Source: Temnopleurus reevesii (taxonomy: Eukaryota > Echinodermata > Echinoidea > Temnopleuroida > Temnopleuridae). Taken from it: DNA of 64,000 nt. The position numbers and the translations under genes are program-made. This document shows positions 26,430 through 37,399 of this stretch, one piece after another; the stretch's first letter is position 1, and each line of letters opens with the position of its first letter. Location of the stretch: NCBI GenBank assembly GCA_036244855.1, contig BQKZ01000059.1, positions 45,000 to 108,999 on the forward strand, read 5' to 3'. The notes beneath the pieces were generated by a model. That model saw only the letters and a program-made list of their open reading frames with translations. It was not told where the DNA came from and made no database searches.

Positions 26430-26665
26430 GCTGTCCAGCCGTCTCTCTCCGCTCTCTTCTTTTTAATTTCTTTTATTCATATATATGCTATAATTTTGCT
26501 GCTTGGCATGCTTTTTTTAATCGAGTAATTCTTGTAATTTTTCTTATGATGTATAATCTTCACTTTCTTTTGTATGTTGTATATATTTTCCATTTTTTCC
26601 GTAGTTGTTGTGTTATCTTTTTCTGACGGAAATAAAACAAACAAACAGACAAACAAAAATAAACA
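26430..26665 (+). mobile_element. Probable 3'-end remnant of a non-LTR retrotransposon
   Basis: T-rich sequence ends with TTTCTGACGGAAATAAAACA followed by a (CAAA)-type tail. A GGAAATAAA plus simple-repeat terminus resembles LINE 3' ends in marine invertebrates. No coding sequence survives, so family assignment is not possible and the left boundary is a guess. Confidence 0.35.
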
Positions 26666-26806
26666 CGCATTTACACACATACACATACACGTGTATATAC
26701 ACACACGCACAAACTTACATTTACGCAAAACTACAACCATGTATACACATACTACACACACACACACACACACACCCACACACCTACACACACAAACACA
26801 CACATA
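26666..26806 (+). repeat. CA microsatellite
   Basis: CA-rich sequence with an almost pure run at about 26753-26804. Overlapping ORFs on both strands are translations of it. Confidence 0.95.
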
Positions 26807-26809
26807 ATG

Positions 26810-29050
26810 TAATACAACAAAAAACTGTGCACAAATTCTTCAATAAATATCATAACTCAATAATTGGCAGGTTAAAAGTTTGAAATGTATAAACCATGCA
26901 GGAGCATATCATCTTTGTACTTCCAACAATGCATCTGCAAAAAATAGGATTTTTTTACTCACTCTGTAAAGTGTAATGAGATCCGATGAAAAAGTATATT
27001 ACTTTGTTTTTCACAGGAATTGTTTTCATTTAGTTTCCCATACTTCTCTCAAAGTACATCATTAAACTTTAAATTTTTAAATTTATATTAGTTGTAGTTT
27101 TTGTTTCCCATCTCTCAACCATATTTTAATCCACAAATACGATTCGGAAATGAACTCTGTGTTGATTATTTTTCATTCCCATCAGACAAACGACCTAAGG
27201 CCGATATAAGTCACTCTTGTTGTTTCATTAAATATGATAGATTGCATGAAGGAAATCGTTACATCTGTAATTCATTTCCCCGTAAGATCTGTGTATCCCA
27301 CTTTTTGTTTTATGATAGTATGTCCGTTCTCTTTCTGGCGGGAAATTCTTGTCGGAAGGCTTTTTCCATGTGCTCCATCTTTTGCGTGCTGCAATGTCTT
27401 TCACATTATAACGAAGTATAGTTTGATTTCTCAAGACCAGTATACTCTGAAGGAATAAGAAGCACTGCAAAAACTAAGGTTTTGAATGTTTATATCAAGT
27501 CCGTGTTCATAACGTGAAACATGATAAAATAATTTTTGGAACAACGCCAGTCTGCTATATTGGACTGATTTGAATAGTGTCCTTTTTCATATTTCAGCTC
27601 TGAAAACAACATTTTAATTTGCATTTCAGTTCTAGATTACGTTCAATCTTATACACTGCTATTCTGATGCTGGACCTTGCTGAAAATTAATGAGCCAGAT
27701 TATGCGTTCTTTATAATGGAACACCAAAGAAGAATTCGAATAAAATCAATAATTTACTAGTACATTTGTATTTGAAATGATGTGCTCTTTCTTATAAATT
27801 ATGTTTTTTTAACAATGTGTTCGATTCAATGTCGGCGTTATATTGATATAAATCTATAAAAAAACTACGATGTTGCACATGTACACCGAGTCATAGTTAA
27901 GAAGTTAAGAATAACACCCTGTTTTTATTAAGATGTAAAGTGTTTTGAAGCGGATGAGTGCAACTTTCTCGTTCTAATGGAAACTGACACAGTGAAAAAT
28001 CTGACAACTTAAATGGCGCTACTTTATAGCGATATCCGTTAGGTTATTTACATTAGGCGACGTTCACCCCATACCCCCGTCAAAATATGATTAATATCCC
28101 GCGTTCAAGATTGGCCGAAAGGGTAGTTGGACAAAAAGGGCACAAAAGGAGAAAATTGAAGTATATAGACTTACGACGAATAGACGTCATATACCCCTGT
28201 CCATCTTGACTCTCTCTTTCTCAGGAGAAGTAGGTTAAGTTTTCCAATGTAGCATTATTTGATTTGCCAACATTGCTCAATATTAGGGCCGCTAGTCGCT
28301 TTATTGCGAGAAATCTTCAGACGAAATAAATAAATTATTGATCTTTGACAGCTTCAGCCTCACTTCAAAGATGAAAGATGATATCTATTAAAATGAAATA
28401 TGGAGAAAATGATGAGCGATTTTAGAATCTAGGGAAGAAACTGAGGATAGATTTTGAATTCTTTTCTTTTGAGACTTTTTATATCCACTCCCGGTTCCTT
28501 TTTGCGAGGGTTGATATGAATTTTGAATCTGTCGATAGATTTGCTGACCAATTTGAATCGGTCTCAATAAGTTCAAAATGTTTTATATAATTAAAGTCCT
28601 TTATAATTAATCCTATTAATGAACTTTAATATTTTTAAGACCTCCGGGTTTGCTTACGTCTCACGTTGTATTTTGTTAAATCATACAAATGAATAATTTT
28701 TCATTAAAATAATTGAGAGCCTCACACAAGATATCAATAAATGTAATCAGAGACAATCACAATGAAATAATACCCGAAGGAACATTCGTAATATCATAAT
28801 GAAATTAGTGCATGTTATGTAACAGTCGCTTAAAATAAAATAATTATTTTTGCTTAAACTCAATATGAAGAGGCCAAAATCGACAAAGCTTGAACGCAAA
28901 GTGGATATCCCTAACAACATCTAGAAGTTTGTATATATACAAGTTACGAGGACAGTACACTCTTAGGAATAGTATAAAGCATGTAACATTCTTTTTTATT
29001 TATAGTAAAAAGTGACCAAACCTAGTTAAATTGTCCTGAAAAATAGTGAT
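26810..29050. other. No recognisable gene
   Basis: AGCACTGCAAAAAC at about 27461 matches the TIR tip of the 4766 MITE, but no partner end is visible. Several 60-106 codon ORFs are unrecognised. Confidence 0.4.
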
Positions 29051-29056
29051 GTCTGA

Positions 29057-29190
29057 CCAGGGGCCTGTAACATAAAAGAGATGCAATTAATCTTGCAATT
29101 AATTGCATCTCTTTGGTACACATTTTGCCATTGACTTACGACAAATATTTATTGTAAGTTTAATTGCATCTTTTATGTTACAGGCCCCAG
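29057..29190. mobile_element. MITE family CCWGGGGCCTGTAACATAAA, copy A
   Basis: A 134-bp element. The left end reads CCAGGGGCCTGTAACATAAA and the right end is its inverted copy (CTGGGGCCTGTAACATAAAA). A nested hairpin (AGAGATGCAATTAAT at 29077-29091 against 29098-29112) sits in the left half. Other copies are at 43029-43163, 48503-48638 and 49464-49578. There is no ORF. Confidence 0.92.
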
Positions 29191-29398
29191 AAGTTGGTAA
29201 TTGCAGTTGGTACATGTAGGCCTGTGGAAGTAGGCTAAGAAGGTAAAACACCGCCCCAACTCCCCACACACATTTTTCAAAACGTTTCGCATTGCTTGAA
29301 ATGTAATAAGAATATGTTTAATTTTGAGTAGAAATTGTATATGTTTTAGTGAGTAGCCGTGTTTCCTTGCATGTGGGTGTCGGCCCGGGTATGGGAAC

Positions 29399-29553
29399 GG
29401 GGTTGTGTTTCATAAAGTTGTTTATAGACCTACGCACGACTGTACGAACGACTGATGACCCATTCTTGCACTCAATAATTCATGTGTCACTGAGTAAGGG
29501 TCAGAGAAAGGGTCACCGGTCTGGTCACCAAAATCTTTATGAAACATGCAATT
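29399..29553. mobile_element. Foldback MITE family GGTTGTGTTTCAT, copy 1
   Basis: The left end (GGGTTGTGTTTCATAAAG) is inverted at the right end (CTTTATGAAACATGCAA). Inner arms GACTGATGACCC and GGGTCACCGGT also pair. It aligns closely with 43161-43323, including CTACGCACGACTGTACGAAC against CTACGCATGACTATACGAG. Predicted peptides of the two loci look alike only because both translate this repeat. Confidence 0.8.
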
Positions 29554-29703
29554 GGGGTTGTATTTAGATCTACTAACGCCTCTATGAACAACTGGTTACA
29601 CTTTCTCACGTGTGATTCAGCGCCCTGGATTATCATTTCGTGGATGAAAGGGTCTCCTGTCGTTCGCCACCTCTACGAACAGTTTTATTACACACAAACC
29701 TGT
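29554..29703. mobile_element. Foldback MITE family GGTTGTGTTTCAT, diverged copy 2
   Basis: Directly follows copy 1. The left end GGGGTTGTATTTAGATCTAC and the inverted right end (reverse complement TTTGTGTGTAATAAAACTG) form poor TIRs. The interior GTGATTCAGCGCC corresponds to GGCGCTGAATCAC in the 43161 copy. It is more decayed than copy 1. Confidence 0.6.
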
Positions 29704-29709
29704 TCGTCA

Positions 29710-30185
29710 CCATTAATCCTTTCTCCTGTTTCATGTGATACTGATGATATTTTATGAGATAAATAAATATTTGCTTAACAGATGAGGAAAACATTGTCCA
29801 ACAGGTGGCTGGGTCGCCTAATCGCCCAACACGTTTTGCAGTGCATGTGAAACTCTTCGGTTCTACATAGCCTACGTGCTTGCAAACCGTTTAGTGATTA
29901 GCATTTAACCATGATACGAAGATTTATTTCTAAATGCTTATGTAAATATTTTGATTATATATTGATTCAATAAAACAGTTAAAAAAATTATTTCCGCCTG
30001 CAAAAGTGTGAAAAAACATAAATCGTATTGCAAAATAACATCCATTGGTTGTCGCAACTGATATTGTATGGGGAAAGTTGGCAAACATGCATTTTCCCCA
30101 TTTTTTATTAGGTGATTGCTTGCTTTGCTTCGTTTGAATTCTACATGTTTGAATTTTCCATCGTTCCAAGTGTGATGAATTCAAC
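29710..30185. other. No recognisable feature
   Basis: Nothing supported. Confidence 0.4.
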
Positions 30186-30189
30186 AGTA

Positions 30190-30645
30190 AGTGACATTAA
30201 GATCAGATGGGTAGTAGCATGGCAAGCCCTAATACAAAGTGAGTACCATTTGGAAATCACAATTGTCTCGAAGAACCAAGATCGGCTTATTTATTGCAAC
30301 CGCGGAGACCATCTTGATGTATGGTTGCGAGGCATGGACATTAACACCAACTTTGGTTGCTATACATGAATGCTGAGGACAGTGTTGAACATCCAAATAA
30401 GACCCTATATGGTCATTTACCCAAAGTTGGAGACAAAGCTGCAAGAAGAAGGATACAATTTGCTGGACACTGCTACCGACATTCAAAGTTAGCTGCGAGT
30501 GGCCTCATTCTATGGGAGCCATTGCAAAGGGCAGCGGGGACGTGGCAGAAAACACAAGACCTATGTTGACACTTTCAGCATTTTCAACACTTTCAGACGC
30601 TGGGACAGTTGGCACAAACGGACGGAAAAAACATTATGATGGCAG
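30190..30645 (+). pseudogene. Frameshifted C-terminal fragment of a LINE reverse transcriptase
   Basis: Three reading-frame blocks together resemble the end of a non-LTR retrotransposon polymerase ORF. Block one (30272-30376) contains LFIATAETILMYGCEAWTLT. Block two (about 30399-30521) contains LYGHLPKVGDKAARRR, then FAGHCYRH and LWEP. Block three (30526-30639) contains GQRGRGRKHKTYVDTF. The YGCEAWTLT, AGHC.RH, LWEP and GRGR..TYVDT order is a known signature of LINE ORF2 C-termini found in many animal genomes. At least two frameshifts and internal stops separate the blocks, so it is dead. The catalytic RT motifs and endonuclease are absent (5' truncation). Confidence 0.85.
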
Positions 30646-30689
30646 GAGTAACTGGAGGATTCATAGGTCTTTAAATGTGGGGGAACATT

Positions 30690-33000
30690 TTTTCTACTCA
30701 TTCTCTTTAAAACCGCTGTTATCTACGGAAGATATGAACATACTGCATGTTGTCGCCATGGACATTTTTCTCCTATTTGTTTCTTTGTTTTTATTTTTTG
30801 TTGCCACTGATTCAAATATGCAACAGAATTGGAAATATTTTGGAAGAATGACAACACAATTATTTCATTGGTCATGCATTTCAAAGTATAATCATTACCA
30901 AAACAATATAGCATCGAAACTGCTTCTTTTATTTTACTGATGAGTACAATCATCTGATATAAAAGAATCATGCAATGAGTGAGTTCGGGAGATTCCAAAG
31001 GGCAATACCACACCCCTTTGGGCCCACCAGTCGATTCACGATTGTTTACAGAAACAATTACGCCATTTCTTTCTAATTCAATATCTTCCTAAAGACTCAC
31101 TTTTCAATTATTTAATATCATCGTGGTTGTCGTGTTTAGCATTTTGTGAATATGATATTTGCTCATTCTTTCATTAACATAAATAGAGGGATTTAAATCT
31201 CGGCCGTTTCTTTTTTATCGCAGACAAGCAAATCATATACAAAGTTTAATTCGAAAAGTAAGTTAAATAGGTGAGAAAAATAATAGACACTTATTATGGG
31301 AAAACCTACGGAAGTAGTTTAGAGTTATTAAAGAATTTATCACCCTAATGTTCCGTCTTTCTTCACTCTTCACCTTTATTTGACATTGAAGCCAAGACAT
31401 ATGCCCATAATTTGATGTGCAGACTAGATTATTGGCCTGGAAAGCTGAACAAGTTCAAAGTATACACGATCCTCTATTTTGCTTTGCAGTCCCACGCACT
31501 GTTAATTGAGTTGGTAATAACGATGAGCGCACATCACTGTCATGTACGCATGTTGGCCCACCGTGATCAATACAAAAGACCTAAGCCTCATGGAAGAATG
31601 ATTCTTGTGGAGGCACGACAGGTTTTTCTTATTATATTCTTCATATTGAACTCAAGAATACAAGCAAGGGTGGATATTTGACCAGGAATCATTGTGACTT
31701 GATGAGTTTAAAGATGCAGATTCATGCTTAAACTCTTTCCGCAAAAAGCCACGATATTGACACTTCCATAATCATGAGATTTCCGATTTATGTCAAGACA
31801 TTGTCGACATGTCTCTTTTAAAACATTGTTATTACATACGACTAAGCTCAAAACAGAATACTTAAATGCAAGGTATGGAAACCTCAAAATTAAAAAATGG
31901 CTCGCGTGGAGCGCCGTAAAAGGTTTATTGACAGGTTTTAGTGACAAAACTATAGGAATTATATTTACATTCCGTTTTATCTGTCATTCCTTTATATTTC
32001 TTGTATATAGTAATGCATTTATTAATTATTACCTATCACTCATATACGCCGTATTCATTGCATGTGTATAGAAAGATTCAGGGCGATGCACGTATGTAAT
32101 AATTATATGCATCCTTGTGTTAATATATCCAAGCAACTAAAGCTTTTTTGTGTTTTGGGGGTAGTTTTATATGAGTTTAGTAAAGACGAAATGCCAAATT
32201 CTGTTCATGAATTTTAATTTCCTGACATGCATCAAACTGCCATTATGAATGATACTAGTGCATTGCGGATGAACATGTGAGTAATTCAATGGATAAATTT
32301 AGCATTGTGAATATTCATTCTACAGAAACTATGTACACCTTCCAAGTCTGAACCAATTATTGCTGTTTTCAATCTCTCCAAAATATAATATGAGATGAAT
32401 TTTAAAACAATATACATTGAATATCTCATAAATGTTTAATACCTATGTCACCGAACTGTCCTTTTTAATGTACCTATGGTGTTGCTTATTCAGTTTCTAG
32501 ATAGATTGCAAAATGGACCGACAAAAAATACCTTCTTTTGATAACTTAGAAAAGCATCTTTGCATAGTACTGTTGAAAATCTTGTTCATACTTCAATGAT
32601 GTCTCGCAATGGCTTTCGATTCGACACAGAAAGTGTCGGATCTGACCCAGAAACAGTCCTACTTTCCCTTATTTGGGGTCATATTGATTTTGATCCAAAA
32701 TGGAGTTTGGCTCCAACTGATGCTTTCCGGGTCTTCCCAATCCGGATTTATGAAATGTTTCCACCTCGCCATTATTGCAAAACATGTCCAAAAAGATACC
32801 GAAGACTTTTATTGGTAAAGGATGATCAAATAAAATCCACGTTCTGAGCTTTTTCAGTTTGATGGTTGCTGCATGGCTAAACAAAACAACCCTCATTTGG
32901 CTTGAGAAAGTCATTTGGGAAACCACGAATGCTCATCATATGAATCATAAGGTTAATAAAAGCTTAAAACGTTATTTTATTCCCCAATATGTTTAAGTCC
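30690..33000. other. No recognisable feature
   Basis: ORFs of up to about 95 codons are present (for example 32560-32847) but none carries a recognisable domain. The 32560 ORF is somewhat richer in GC than its surroundings but has no splice or start context that persuades me. Confidence 0.35.
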
Positions 33001-33003
33001 GCA

Positions 33004-33182
33004 CAACTAGAAGTGGGAACCAACCCAGCAGTGTGGACGTTTGGTCTTAGGATTGAGTGTAGTTGGGATTGGGGTAAAGCACACTCAACTAGCAGTGGGA
33101 ACCAACCCAGCAGTGTGGACGTTCGGTGTTAGGATCATAGCAACAAGTTAGTACGTTGAGTGTAGTTGGGATTGAGGTTAAG
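33004..33182 (+). repeat. Two-copy tandem duplication, period 82 bp
   Basis: Copies start at 33004 and 33086. They share AGTGGGAACCAACCCAGCAG, TGTGGACGTT and GAGTGTAGTTGGGATTG. The second copy has an insertion of about 20 bases (around 33135-33155). Confidence 0.92.
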
Positions 33183-33965
33183 CGACGAACAAGTGCTTAC
33201 GGCTGGATGAAGAGAATGGGATGAAGGGACTTTAGGGAACTTTCTTATTCCTCTCACATCACTGGCGTCGGAATGTCTTACAACTGGAGCAGGATACATG
33301 GGAAGTATTATTGCCTCGATAATGGAAAAATGGGATGTTTTCGAGACAAAATAGGAGTTAAGAGGCTTTCCAGATTCCTTACTCCGTCATCACCGTCTTC
33401 TTGTGGATAATGAATTTGAAAACATTGAATAAAATGTTAATGTTCAGTTATTGTTAAAGGCAGATGTTCCGCTCAGAGCGCCATATGAAATGAGATGTAA
33501 AGGCAATATTCGCACATCAGCAAAATTCAGTATATGCCCGACGATAAATCAAATCCATAGGGGTAAGCTTGGCTGACGCTGGTATGTACCAACTTTGAGC
33601 TCAATCTGGATGGATTCAACGAAAGTATATCTATCAATATCGGCCAAGTCATTTTTAAAGAGAATCTATTTTCCTAATAATCCCAAAGCAACATTTCAAT
33701 GTTGGTTGGCCCAATCAATAATACGAATATCAACTTGACATAAAATGCGAATATTTTGTCTGTTAGGCCTCAGTAAATAGCACAGATGGAGTATTCATAA
33801 ACCCGAATCAATGACATTTTATATTTACGATGAGAATTAGTGATCGGACAAACGTGTATAATCATTTCATAAAGAATTACAAAAGTATATGTTTATTAAA
33901 AAAAAGATATTCAGACATGATTAACATTGTAATATATTTTATATACCAAGTTTACCCGTTGCAAG

Positions 33966-34490
33966 TATTGGAATATAAAACAGATTGTAGATGGCGATGG
34001 GGAAACAGAATCCTTTTTAAATGACTCGAAAAGTTGTTGCCAAAACAACAACTTTAGAAAGGTGAAAATGCTCCAGATTGATTTCTTGGTGTTTTATGTC
34101 TCTACTATTAAAGTAAAATAGAAATGCAACTCCGTGTATCATGTTCCCAACATCAAGTATTCTTTTGATGCCAAGTTCATCCGCTAAAAATATTTGAATA
34201 TGAAACAGATTTAGAAGCCTTAAAACAATGCACGATTTCCGTTCTAGTGACGTTGGTGATAGTGATTCCTCTTAGCACTGATTCTAATAATGTGTTGCCA
34301 TGACAACGAGTTTACGGAGGTGAAAATGCAGAAATGTTTTCGGGTAATCATCTCAGATTGCTTTCTCGATATCTTGTCATTTTTTGTTCTGGATGCAATA
34401 TAAAACTAGAATATAATATGACTTGTTGCATCGTGTTACCAATGTTTGAAGCCTTGTGTAGATGATATCTGCTCTCGGTATCCAGAAATA
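33966..34490 (+). repeat. Diverged direct duplication, period about 230-260 bp
   Basis: GAATATAAAACAGATT (about 33970) recurs as GAATATGAAACAGATT (about 34196). GTTGCC plus AGGTGAAAATGC (34036 onward) recurs from 34294, and CAGATTGATTTCTTGG recurs as CAGATTGCTTTCTCG. The copies carry several indels, so this is an old duplication. Confidence 0.6.
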
Positions 34491-34622
34491 TAAATCTGTC
34501 TGATTTCTATTTTTAATTCTAAGAATAAATAAACACAGAATACGTCAAGTGGACAAGAAGTATGTTATTAAAACAGGCCAATGGTTTCGATCTGGGTTGC
34601 GATAGAATCGAAGATTTATTTT

Positions 34623-34722
34623 CATGATGATGATGATGATGATGACGACGATGATGATGACGACGATGATGATGATGAGGAGGAGGAGGAGGATAATGGT
34701 GCTAATGATGATGAAGTTGACG
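34623..34722 (+). repeat. GAT/GAC/GAG trinucleotide microsatellite
   Basis: Compound trinucleotide run (GAT)n, (GAC)n and (GAG)n. No ORF of significance. Confidence 0.95.
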
Positions 34723-34724
34723 AT

Positions 34725-35250
34725 GATTATGGAATGATTTGAGTAATCATTTTAAATGCATTATAAGACTTCCAGTTTGATGTACCAAATTTGTATGATT
34801 TTCTGTATTCATGTTTCAATAAGCGAATTTCATTATTCTTACCTCTGTATAAGAATGATGTAATTGTTTTAAATTCTTCGTGTTTTCTTCTTGTTTATGT
34901 CTTATAAAAACGAATAGTCAAAATTAATCTAACTTGTAAATCTATCCGTATGTTTACGATTTATCATACCGAACCAAATTATTCTGAATCTCAACTTCGA
35001 ATATATACGCGCAGTTAATTATGGTTAGTTGTAATGTTATATCGCAAAAGTTCATTGCAGTATCAATCATTCTGAATATGATGTCAACCCCAGACTTGTT
35101 AATATACAATTACAACATTCTACGCTAGATTAAAGAAGAAGCATTCAATCTAGATTTAATGTAATATACCTACTTTCAATTCAATTTACGGGGAAACTAA
35201 GATTTATTTTCAAAGAAAGTATTGTATGTATAGAAACGATTGCTAGTGAC
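34725..35250. other. No recognisable feature
   Basis: AT-rich DNA. Confidence 0.4.
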
Positions 35251-35251
35251 A

Positions 35252-35426
35252 TGGGTGGTGTTTTTCTCCAAGATAAGAAAGACTTTAAAACGATTTTAGG
35301 ATCGAATTGTATCCTTTCTAGTGCGTAATGGTTCACACTGTTCCGCGCATTCAGCGCAAGAACTAATACCAGTCGAAATTAAAGTCGCTCTTATAGTTCT
35401 TTCTTATCGTTGTGAAACACCGCCCA
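35252..35426. mobile_element. Foldback MITE, TIR TGGGYGGTGTTT, copy 2
   Basis: Diverged relative of 22031-22201. The left end TGGGTGGTGTTTTTCTCCAA with AGATAAGAAAGACTTT is inverted at the right end (TTGGGCGGTGTTTCACAACG). The interior shares GCGCAAGAACT and ACCAGTCGAA with copy 1. Arms are less well paired, so this copy is older. Confidence 0.85.
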
Positions 35427-35692
35427 AGGAGGCATAATGCATATCGTAATACAAGTGACGTTAAAAGTGTAGGACTCTTAGCATTAAACACACATTTCAA
35501 TGAATTCAGATGGACCGGGGTAATGTTAGATTTGCGATTGATCTAAAGGCCCTGTCTAGTCGTTTTCATGACGATCGATATAACAACATTTGAAATCAAG
35601 GGTTCGACCGAGTACATTAATGTAAAATGATCTGATCAAAGACGATGTCACACATTTGAGCATTCAATTCACAATTATTTTCAAAATAACAT

Positions 35693-35975
35693 TTTGTGTA
35701 GTGGTTCTGACTCTCGCCTTTCAACAAGAGGGTAGTAGGTTCGAATCACACCTATGGCGTCAATTTCATTCAGCAAGAAATATATCTACATTGTGCTGCA
35801 CTTAACCCAGGTGAGGTGAATGGGTACCTGGTAGGATATTTATTCCTTGAAACGCCAAGTGCGCTGTGCTGGTTGCTGCTGGGCTAAAGCCAGGGTAACA
35901 ATGCTGCAATTCTAGAGCGCTAAGAGAATGCGAATGGAGAGTTGATAAGCGCTATATAAAAGCCGTTCATTATTA
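35693..35975 (+). mobile_element. tRNA-derived SINE, copy 2 (full-length head)
   Basis: The tRNA-like head has an A-box region TAGTGGTTCTGA at 35699-35710 and a B box GGTTCGAATC at 35738-35747, spaced as in a tRNA gene, so internal Pol III promotion is plausible. The body (CCCAGGTGAGGTGAATGGGT, ACCTGGTAGGA, GGGCTAAAGCCAGGGT) matches copy 1 at 11456. The 3' end is GCGCTATATAAA plus ATTATTATT. Together with its 3' end shared with other repeats, this suggests mobilisation by a LINE with the same tail. Confidence 0.9.
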
Positions 35976-35979
35976 TTAC

Positions 35980-36905
35980 AAATAGAATAAATCAATGTTG
36001 TACAGTCTAGCAATTTACAATAGTAATCAAAGGATAGGGTAATTAGAACATAAATTATTGAGGAAAACAAATTGAAGGAACGTAAAGCAAAAATACCATT
36101 TACCAAGATCTTTTTCTTCTAATTTCATGTATGCTAGAATTTATTGGTCATACGTTTTCCATTATGCACTTTTCTGCAATGCTCCTGCGTATGGTGGCGT
36201 ATCGCTATAAACGAATGTCTAACGATTTAAACATAAACTGTCCGTATGATGTACAACAAATGGATCTCGTGCCTAATCAAAAAGAAATGGGGCGAAATAA
36301 TTGGGCTTTGAAATTGTGGCAGGAGATAAATGCCATCAGTTGTAATTAGCTCAGATAATCGCAATTCCCGCAAGACAAATTGAACCATTGCTTGATATCT
36401 ATTCTGAAATAATCATAATCAAAAGACTTATAAATTCTAATGATCATTAATGTTATCTTAATACATATGCACAAACAAAGAGTGAGTTACACACGGGCGC
36501 ACACAGGCACATTATGTTCATGACACAAATATATATATATAACCTTGTCGGGGGAATTCCGGACAAAATTAGGATTGCCTTTAATCATTTTGACATTTTC
36601 AACTAATAAATTGAATAGATGAAATATATTCATTTATATTTTCATCAGTAATGAATAAAGATGATTTTATTACTTTCAGCTTTTTTTTGGAGGGGGGGTA
36701 TAATAATTTCAAATTAGCAAAATAGAATAAATATTGACTAATTATCTCTTTGTGAATAACTACATGTATTTGCATTTTATTTTGCTTTTATTATTCACGC
36801 TTTCTATTTCATTCTATCTTATCCTAGGACATTGATCAGTCGCGTAGCAAATCTGCTGTTATGTTGTGGTTGTGCCTGAATGAATATATTCGAATAGCAC
36901 ACATA
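35980..36905. other. No recognisable feature
   Basis: Nothing supported. The ORF at 36131-36349 is unrecognised. Confidence 0.4.
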
Positions 36906-36910
36906 CACAA

Positions 36911-36944
<34 letters not shown>

Positions 36945-36958
36945 CTCTCTCTCCCTCT
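36911..36958 (+). repeat. CA microsatellite passing into CT
   Basis: (CA)n at about 36911-36942 followed by (CT)n to about 36958. Confidence 0.95.
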
Positions 36959-36983
36959 TCACCTTTCAACCCCTGTCTATATT

Positions 36984-37330
36984 TTTTGGCGCGCTTTGGG
37001 GGACTGCAGCGGCGGGATCGTCATTGTCAATGAAAGTGTGTCGTCGTCTGCGCAAGTGCGCGTGCGTGCTCCAACTTTCATCAAGTCGTAGATTGTATTC
37101 GTCATTTTTTTTCATTTCATTCCATACTCTCAACCCTTTCTCACCAACTCACTACTCCAAAAGCACAGGAGGCGGCATCGCGAACGAATGTCAGTTCGCG
37201 GGAGCGACCCTCTCGCATCACTTTTCTGGATTCTCGACAGCTTCGTTCTTGTCGCGTTATCATCAAACATTTTCTTTCCACTTTTTCTTTTGGAACGCAA
37301 AATGCGTGTGCTTATAAGATCAGACGGCAT
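36984..37330 (+). promoter_or_regulatory. GC- and CpG-rich stretch, possible promoter or 5' exon
   Basis: This region is noticeably richer in CpG than its surroundings. It contains TTTGGCGCG at 36985-36993 (an E2F-like site) and CTGCGCAAGTGCGCGTGCG at about 37050-37068 (resembling NRF1 sites). It lies about 2 kb upstream of the receptor exon on the same strand. That exon begins in 5' UTR after a splice acceptor, so at least one upstream non-coding exon must exist, and this is the best-looking place for it. This is inference only. Overlapping ORFs of 60-100 codons are unrecognised. Confidence 0.25.
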
Positions 37331-37399
37331 TCTACCGATTGTTATAAATTTATTGGTGGAGGTGGTGGATATCGCCAGATGTTATTGAATGTTTAGATC

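Noticed and set aside
27461..27474. Second copy of the CACTGCAAAAAC MITE
   Set aside because: Only one 12-bp terminus-like word is present, with no inverted partner within several hundred bases.
32560..32847. 95-codon ORF with overlapping ORFs in two other frames
   Set aside because: Composition slightly exon-like, but no recognisable family and no supporting signals.
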